A DNA stretch of 9,660 nucleotides from assembly GCF_000955955.1 (NCBI RefSeq), contig NZ_JYJG01000547.1, positions 1-9,660 on the forward strand, read 5' to 3'. This document shows, piece after piece, positions 6,556 to 9,660 of this stretch. The notes beneath the pieces were generated by a model, which did not search any database, was not told where the DNA came from, and saw nothing but the letters and a program-made list of their open reading frames with translations. The stretch is from Lentzea aerocolonigenes (lineage in GTDB: Bacteria > Actinomycetota > Actinomycetes > Mycobacteriales > Pseudonocardiaceae). Position numbers and translations under genes: made by a program. Every line of letters starts with the position of its first letter. The stretch's first letter is position 1.

Positions 6556-6561
6556 TACAGT
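6556..6561 (+). promoter_or_regulatory. Putative leaderless -10 of the cobG operon
   Basis: TACAGT fits TANNNT and ends 7 nt before the cobG ATG at 6569, so the transcript would begin at the start codon. No Shine-Dalgarno lies upstream of that ATG, which supports leaderless translation. There is no riboswitch on this strand. Confidence 0.5.
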
Positions 6562-6568
6562 CCGACCT

Positions 6569-7549
6569 ATGCGTACTCACCCGGATGCCTGCCCCGGCGC
6601 GGTCGAGCTGCACGCCGCAGCCGACGGCGGCCTCGCGCGCATCCGGGTCCCCGGCGGCACCCTTTCGGCAGCTCAGTGGGACGTGGTGCGTACCGCCGCC
6701 GTGGAGCTCGGAAGTGGCTCACTGGAGCTGACCTCGCGCGCGAACCTCCAGATCAGGGGCCTGCCGGACGGCGTAGAACTGGGTGCGCGGCTGCGTTCGG
6801 CCGGCCTGCTGCCCTCCGGCACCCACGAACGCATCCGCAACATCATCGCCGCGCCGTTGGAGGACAACCAGCCGCTGGTGGACGCCCTGGACACGGCCCT
6901 GTGCGCCGACCCGTCGCTGGCCTCGCTACCAGGCCGTTTCCTGGTCACGGTAGGCGCCTCGGTGAGCGGCCTCGGCGGCGACTTCGGCCTGGTCGACGAC
7001 GTCCTGCTGCTGGCGGGAACCGATACAGGCGTGCGTGTCCAGGACCCCGTCGACGCCGTGGTGACCGCCGCCCGCCTCTTCCAGGAGCTGCGCGGAAGCG
7101 CCTGGCGCCTGTCCGAAGTGGACGACGGTGTGCGAAAGATCACCGAGCACTTCGGCACCACCGACGCCCCGCGCATCACCCCGGCTGTGACGCCCGTCGC
7201 ACCCTCGCCGGCCACTCCCGGTGTGCCTCTCGGCCGCCTCGACGCTCAACTCCTGCCCGGCATCCCGGTCCGGCTGACCCCGTGGCGCAGCTTGATCGTT
7301 CCCGCCGGCACCGACACGTCCGGCCTGATCACCGACCCGGCCTCCCCGTGGCACGGCGTGAGCGCGTGCACGGGCCGCCCCGGCTGCGCCAAGTCGCTCT
7401 CCGACGTCCGCGCTGATGCGCGCGCCTGGCTAGGAACCCCGCACTCGCTCCCGGTCCACTGGTCGGGTTGCTCACGCCGATGTGGTCGCCCGGCCGGCGA
7501 TGTGATCGAGTTCGTCGCGACCGGCGACGGCTACGAGGAGCTCAGGTGA
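6569..7549 (+). CDS. cobG: Precorrin-3B synthase CobG
   Basis: CobG is the oxygen-dependent enzyme of the aerobic cobalamin pathway. It hydroxylates precorrin-3A at C20 and forms the gamma-lactone, giving precorrin-3B. It belongs to the nitrite/sulfite reductase-like family and carries a 4Fe-4S cluster. The four cluster cysteines are present as C267-x5-C273 (ACTGRPGCAK) and C301-x3-C305 (GCSRRCGRP). The N-terminus has the ferredoxin-like half-domain (HPDACPGAVELHAAADGGLARIRVPGG) and SRANLQIRGLP at 56-66. At 326 residues it is shorter than the roughly 460-residue Pseudomonas denitrificans enzyme and somewhat shorter than the mycobacterial one. The ATG at 6569 is preferred because it begins the conserved region and has a -10 7 nt upstream; the frame stays open upstream into the riboswitch DNA. 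cobH begins within its stop codon. Confidence 0.93.
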   Translation: MRTHPDACPGAVELHAAADGGLARIRVPGGTLSAAQWDVVRTAAVELGSGSLELTSRANLQIRGLPDGVELGARLRSAGLLPSGTHERIRNIIAAPLEDNQPLVDALDTALCADPSLASLPGRFLVTVGASVSGLGGDFGLVDDVLLLAGTDTGVRVQDPVDAVVTAARLFQELRGSAWRLSEVDDGVRKITEHFGTTDAPRITPAVTPVAPSPATPGVPLGRLDAQLLPGIPVRLTPWRSLIVPAGTDTSGLITDPASPWHGVSACTGRPGCAKSLSDVRADARAWLGTPHSLPVHWSGCSRRCGRPAGDVIEFVATGDGYEELR

Positions 7550-8166
7550 CGGAGTACATCAAGGACGGGCAGGAGATCTACCGCCAGTCCTTCGCCACTA
7601 TTCGCGCGGAATCGGACCTCACCAGGTTCCCAGCGGACGTCGCGAAAGTCGTCGTCCGCATGATCCACGCGTGCGGCATGACCGACCTCCCGGACGACGT
7701 CGCCTTCTCCCCCGACGTCGTCCGCAACGCCCGTGCGGCACTGCAAGCGGGCGCCCCGATCCTCTGCGACGCCAACATGGTCGCGTCCGGCGTCACCCGC
7801 CGCCGCCTGCCCGAGGACAACGAAGTCCTGTGCTACCTCCAGGACCCGCGCACGCCCGCCAAGGCCCACGAGATCGGCAACACCCGCAGCGCCGCCGCCT
7901 TGGAGCTCCTCCAAGACCGGTTCGAGGGTGCCGTCATCGCCATCGGCAACGCCCCCACCGCGCTCTTCCACCTGATCGACCTGATCGAAAAGGGTGCCGG
8001 AAGACCAGCCGCGGTCCTCGGCATCCCGGTGGGCTTCATCGGAGCGGCGGAGTCCAAAGAAGCTTTGGCCGCAACGGACTTGGAGCATCTCGTGGTCCAC
8101 GGCCGGCGCGGCGGCAGCGCCATGACGGCAGCGGCCATCAACGCGATCGCGAGCGAGGAAGAATGA
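7546..8166 (+). CDS. cobH: Precorrin-8X methylmutase CobH
   Basis: CobH moves the C11 methyl group of precorrin-8X to C12, producing hydrogenobyrinic acid, the orange-pink end product of corrin ring formation. The 206-residue protein is full length. The catalytic histidine is His41 in RMIHACG (38-44), corresponding to His43 of the P. denitrificans enzyme. Other family blocks are PILCDANMVASGVTR (71-85), GNAPTALFHL (134-143), GIPVGFIGAAESK (159-171) and GRRGGSAMTAAAINA (186-200). The GTG start overlaps the cobG TGA by 4 bp (GTGA) and has GAGGAG (7535-7540) five bases upstream. Its own stop overlaps the cobIJ ATG. Translation of the three genes is therefore probably coupled. Confidence 0.96.
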   Translation: MTEYIKDGQEIYRQSFATIRAESDLTRFPADVAKVVVRMIHACGMTDLPDDVAFSPDVVRNARAALQAGAPILCDANMVASGVTRRRLPEDNEVLCYLQDPRTPAKAHEIGNTRSAAALELLQDRFEGAVIAIGNAPTALFHLIDLIEKGAGRPAAVLGIPVGFIGAAESKEALAATDLEHLVVHGRRGGSAMTAAAINAIASEEE

Positions 8167-9629
8167 CGGGCAAGCTCTACGGCGTCGGCCTGGGTCCCGG
8201 CGACCCGGAACTCGTGACGGTCAAGGCCGCACGACTCATCGAAGAGGCCGACGTGGTCGCCTTCCACAGCGCCCGCCACGGCCGCAGTGTCGCCAAAACC
8301 ATTGCGGAGCCTTATTTCCGCAGCCAGAATGATCCGAATCCGCAGATCCTCGAGCAGCTGGTCTACCCGGTGACGACCGAGGACACCGACGACTACCAGG
8401 GCGAGATCGACCAGTTCTACGAGGAAGCCGCCGCACGCCTCGCCGCCCATCTCGACGCCGGCCGGAACGTCGTCGTCCTGGCTGCCGGCGACCCGTTCTT
8501 CTACGGCTCGTACATGCACATGCACAAACGCCTCAAAGACCGCTACGAGTGGGAAGTCGTCCCCGGCGTCACGAGCGTCAGCGGCGCGAGTGCGGTCCTC
8601 GGCACCCCGCTGGTCGAGCGCGACGAGGTCCTCACGATCCTGCCCGGCACCCTCCCACCGGCCGAGCTCGCCGCACGCCTCAAGAGCACCGACTCGGCCG
8701 CGATCCTCAAACTGGGCCGCACCTTCGGCAACGTCCGGCAGGCTCTCGAAGAAGCCGGCCGCCTCGACAACGCCTGGTACGTCGAACGCGCCACCACGGG
8801 CCGCCAGAAGACCTCACCGCTGGCCGACGTCGATCCCGGCACGGTCCCGTACTTCTCCCTGGCCCTGCTCCCCAGCCGCTCCAAGCCGAAGCCGGACAAG
8901 GGCGAGGTCACCGTCGTCGGCCTCGGCCCCGGCAGCAGCGACTGGCTCACTCCGGAAGCCCGCCACGAACTCAACGAGGCCGACGACCTCGTCGGCTACA
9001 CCACCTACCTCAACCGCGTCCCGGACCGCCCCGGCCAGACCAAGCACGCGTCCCACAACCAGGTCGAGTCGGAACGAGCGGCGTTCGCGCTCGATCTCGC
9101 GCGCAAAGGCAAGCGAGTAGCGGTCATCTCCTCCGGCGACCCAGGCGTGTTCGCCATGGCCACCGCCGTCCTGGAAGTCGCCGCGGAGACCGGCGACATC
9201 CCGGTCAAGGTCATCCCGGGCGTCACCGCGGCGAACGCCGTGGCAGCCAGGGCAGGCGCGCCACTGGGCCACGACTACGCGGTGGTCTCGTTGAGCGACC
9301 GGCTCAAGCCGTGGGACGTCATCGCCGAACGCCTGACCGCCGCAGCCAAGGCGGACCTGGTGATCGCCATCTACAACCCGGCGTCCAAGGCCCGCACGCA
9401 CCAGGTCCAGGAGATGCGCGACCTGCTCCTGCAGCACCGCACCCACGAAACCCCCGTGGTGGTCGGCCGGGACGTGGGCGGTCCTGAAGAAGAGATCCGC
9501 GTCGGAACCCTCGGCGGACTCGACCCGAGCACGATCGACATGCGCTGCCTGCTGATCATCGGCTCGTCGCAGACCGTCGTGACGCCCCAAGGCGTGGTCT
9601 TCACCCCACGCCGCTACCCGACGAGCTAG
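8163..9629 (+). CDS. cobIJ: Fused precorrin-2 C20- / precorrin-3B C17-methyltransferase (CobI-CobJ)
   Basis: This 488-residue bifunctional protein joins two SAM-dependent tetrapyrrole methylases, like M. tuberculosis Rv2066. Residues 1 to about 236 are CobI, which methylates precorrin-2 at C20: GVGLGPGDPE (7-16), GDPFFYGSY (109-117) and PGVTSVSGASA (134-144). A basic linker (PSRSKPKPDKGE, 237-248) leads to CobJ, about 249-488, which methylates C17 and contracts the ring to precorrin-4: VGLGPGSSDWLTP (252-264), SSGDPGVFAMA (323-333), PGVTAANAVAARAGAPLGHDY (352-372) and IYNPASKAR (403-411). The ATG forms an ATGA overlap with the cobH stop. The C-terminus IIGSSQTVVTPQGVVFTPRRYP is normal, so the gene is intact although a probable insertion-sequence end begins only a few bases after the stop. 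CobG acts between the two activities of this fusion, so the three belong to consecutive steps. Confidence 0.96.
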   Translation: MTGKLYGVGLGPGDPELVTVKAARLIEEADVVAFHSARHGRSVAKTIAEPYFRSQNDPNPQILEQLVYPVTTEDTDDYQGEIDQFYEEAAARLAAHLDAGRNVVVLAAGDPFFYGSYMHMHKRLKDRYEWEVVPGVTSVSGASAVLGTPLVERDEVLTILPGTLPPAELAARLKSTDSAAILKLGRTFGNVRQALEEAGRLDNAWYVERATTGRQKTSPLADVDPGTVPYFSLALLPSRSKPKPDKGEVTVVGLGPGSSDWLTPEARHELNEADDLVGYTTYLNRVPDRPGQTKHASHNQVESERAAFALDLARKGKRVAVISSGDPGVFAMATAVLEVAAETGDIPVKVIPGVTAANAVAARAGAPLGHDYAVVSLSDRLKPWDVIAERLTAAAKADLVIAIYNPASKARTHQVQEMRDLLLQHRTHETPVVVGRDVGGPEEEIRVGTLGGLDPSTIDMRCLLIIGSSQTVVTPQGVVFTPRRYPTS

Positions 9630-9635
9630 TGGCCC

Positions 9636-9660
9636 CTAGTAGTGCTTTGTCGGGTCAGCA
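9636..9660. repeat. Right copy of 25-bp inverted repeat (CTAG plus IS end)
   Basis: CTAG (9636-9639) is followed by TAGTGCTTTGTCGGGTCAGC and a final A up to the window edge, the inverted counterpart of 47-71 with one mismatch (9652). The probable element begins at 9640 and runs rightward out of view. It starts 10 bp after the cobIJ stop, with CTAG as a possible target site. Only 21 bp of the element are visible, so its family, completeness and orientation cannot be determined here. Confidence 0.75.

Noticed and set aside
6248..6568. An upstream extension of the CobG frame.
   Set aside because: It would run through the riboswitch and antisense to the start of cobN; the conserved CobG sequence starts at 6569, with a -10 element just before it.
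7671..8162. An extended frame upstream of cobIJ.
   Set aside because: It is an out-of-frame reading of cobH, rich in Pro/Arg; the tetrapyrrole methylase domain starts at the ATG at 8163, which overlaps the cobH stop.
1..9660. CRISPR arrays, tRNA or rRNA genes, phage genes, toxin-antitoxin pairs.
   Set aside because: No regularly spaced direct repeats, no cloverleaf-like or rRNA-like segments, and no proteins of these kinds were seen. Genes fill almost the whole window.

Overview
The window comes from a high-GC actinobacterium, most likely of the Pseudonocardiales type (Lentzea, Saccharothrix, Amycolatopsis and relatives). This rests on the strongly GC-biased third codon positions, an M. tuberculosis-like CobI-CobJ fusion, a calerythrin-like EF-hand protein, a stand-alone maltokinase-cap-like protein, and several genes that appear to be leaderless. 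The genus assignment is inference.

Layout. Positions 1-67 look like the end of an insertion sequence that lies mostly outside the window. A calerythrin-like EF-hand gene (128-631, +) follows. It converges with, and overlaps by 22 bp, a leftward operon: doxX-like membrane protein (2097-1717), folE (1720-1172) and a maltokinase N-terminal-cap-like protein (1161-610). A divergent COG2345-type regulator with a cysteine-rich C-terminus (2176-2823, +) shares a 78-bp control region with that operon. The region holds a good leftward promoter and an 8-bp inverted repeat that overlaps it. Next is the cobalamin block: cobN (6393-2827, -) behind a clear cobalamin riboswitch on the minus strand (about 6530-6441), and divergently cobG (6569-7549), cobH (7546-8166) and cobIJ (8163-9629), joined by 4-bp start/stop overlaps. 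Six bases after the cobIJ stop, a 25-bp sequence begins that is the inverted copy (24/25 identical) of the one at 47-71. The window is therefore bracketed by two ends of the same kind of mobile element. No stretch longer than 300 bp lacks a gene; the longest gap is 175 bp, between cobN and cobG, and it holds the riboswitch.

How the genes work together. CobI, CobG, CobJ and CobH are corrin-ring enzymes of the aerobic (oxygen-dependent) route. CobI methylates precorrin-2 at C20, CobG forms precorrin-3B, CobJ contracts the ring to precorrin-4, and CobH rearranges precorrin-8 to hydrogenobyrinate. CobN is the large subunit of the chelatase that later inserts cobalt. CobM, CobL, CobK, CobB and CobS/CobT are not in the window. 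Only cobN has a visible B12 riboswitch; the cobGH-IJ transcript seems to start at the cobG ATG. The left-hand genes have no obvious link to cobalamin.

I do not see a clearly new biological system. The points most worth following up are the matching mobile-element ends around the block, the overlapping divergent cob promoters with one-sided riboswitch control, and the regulator/operator pair in front of doxX-folE.
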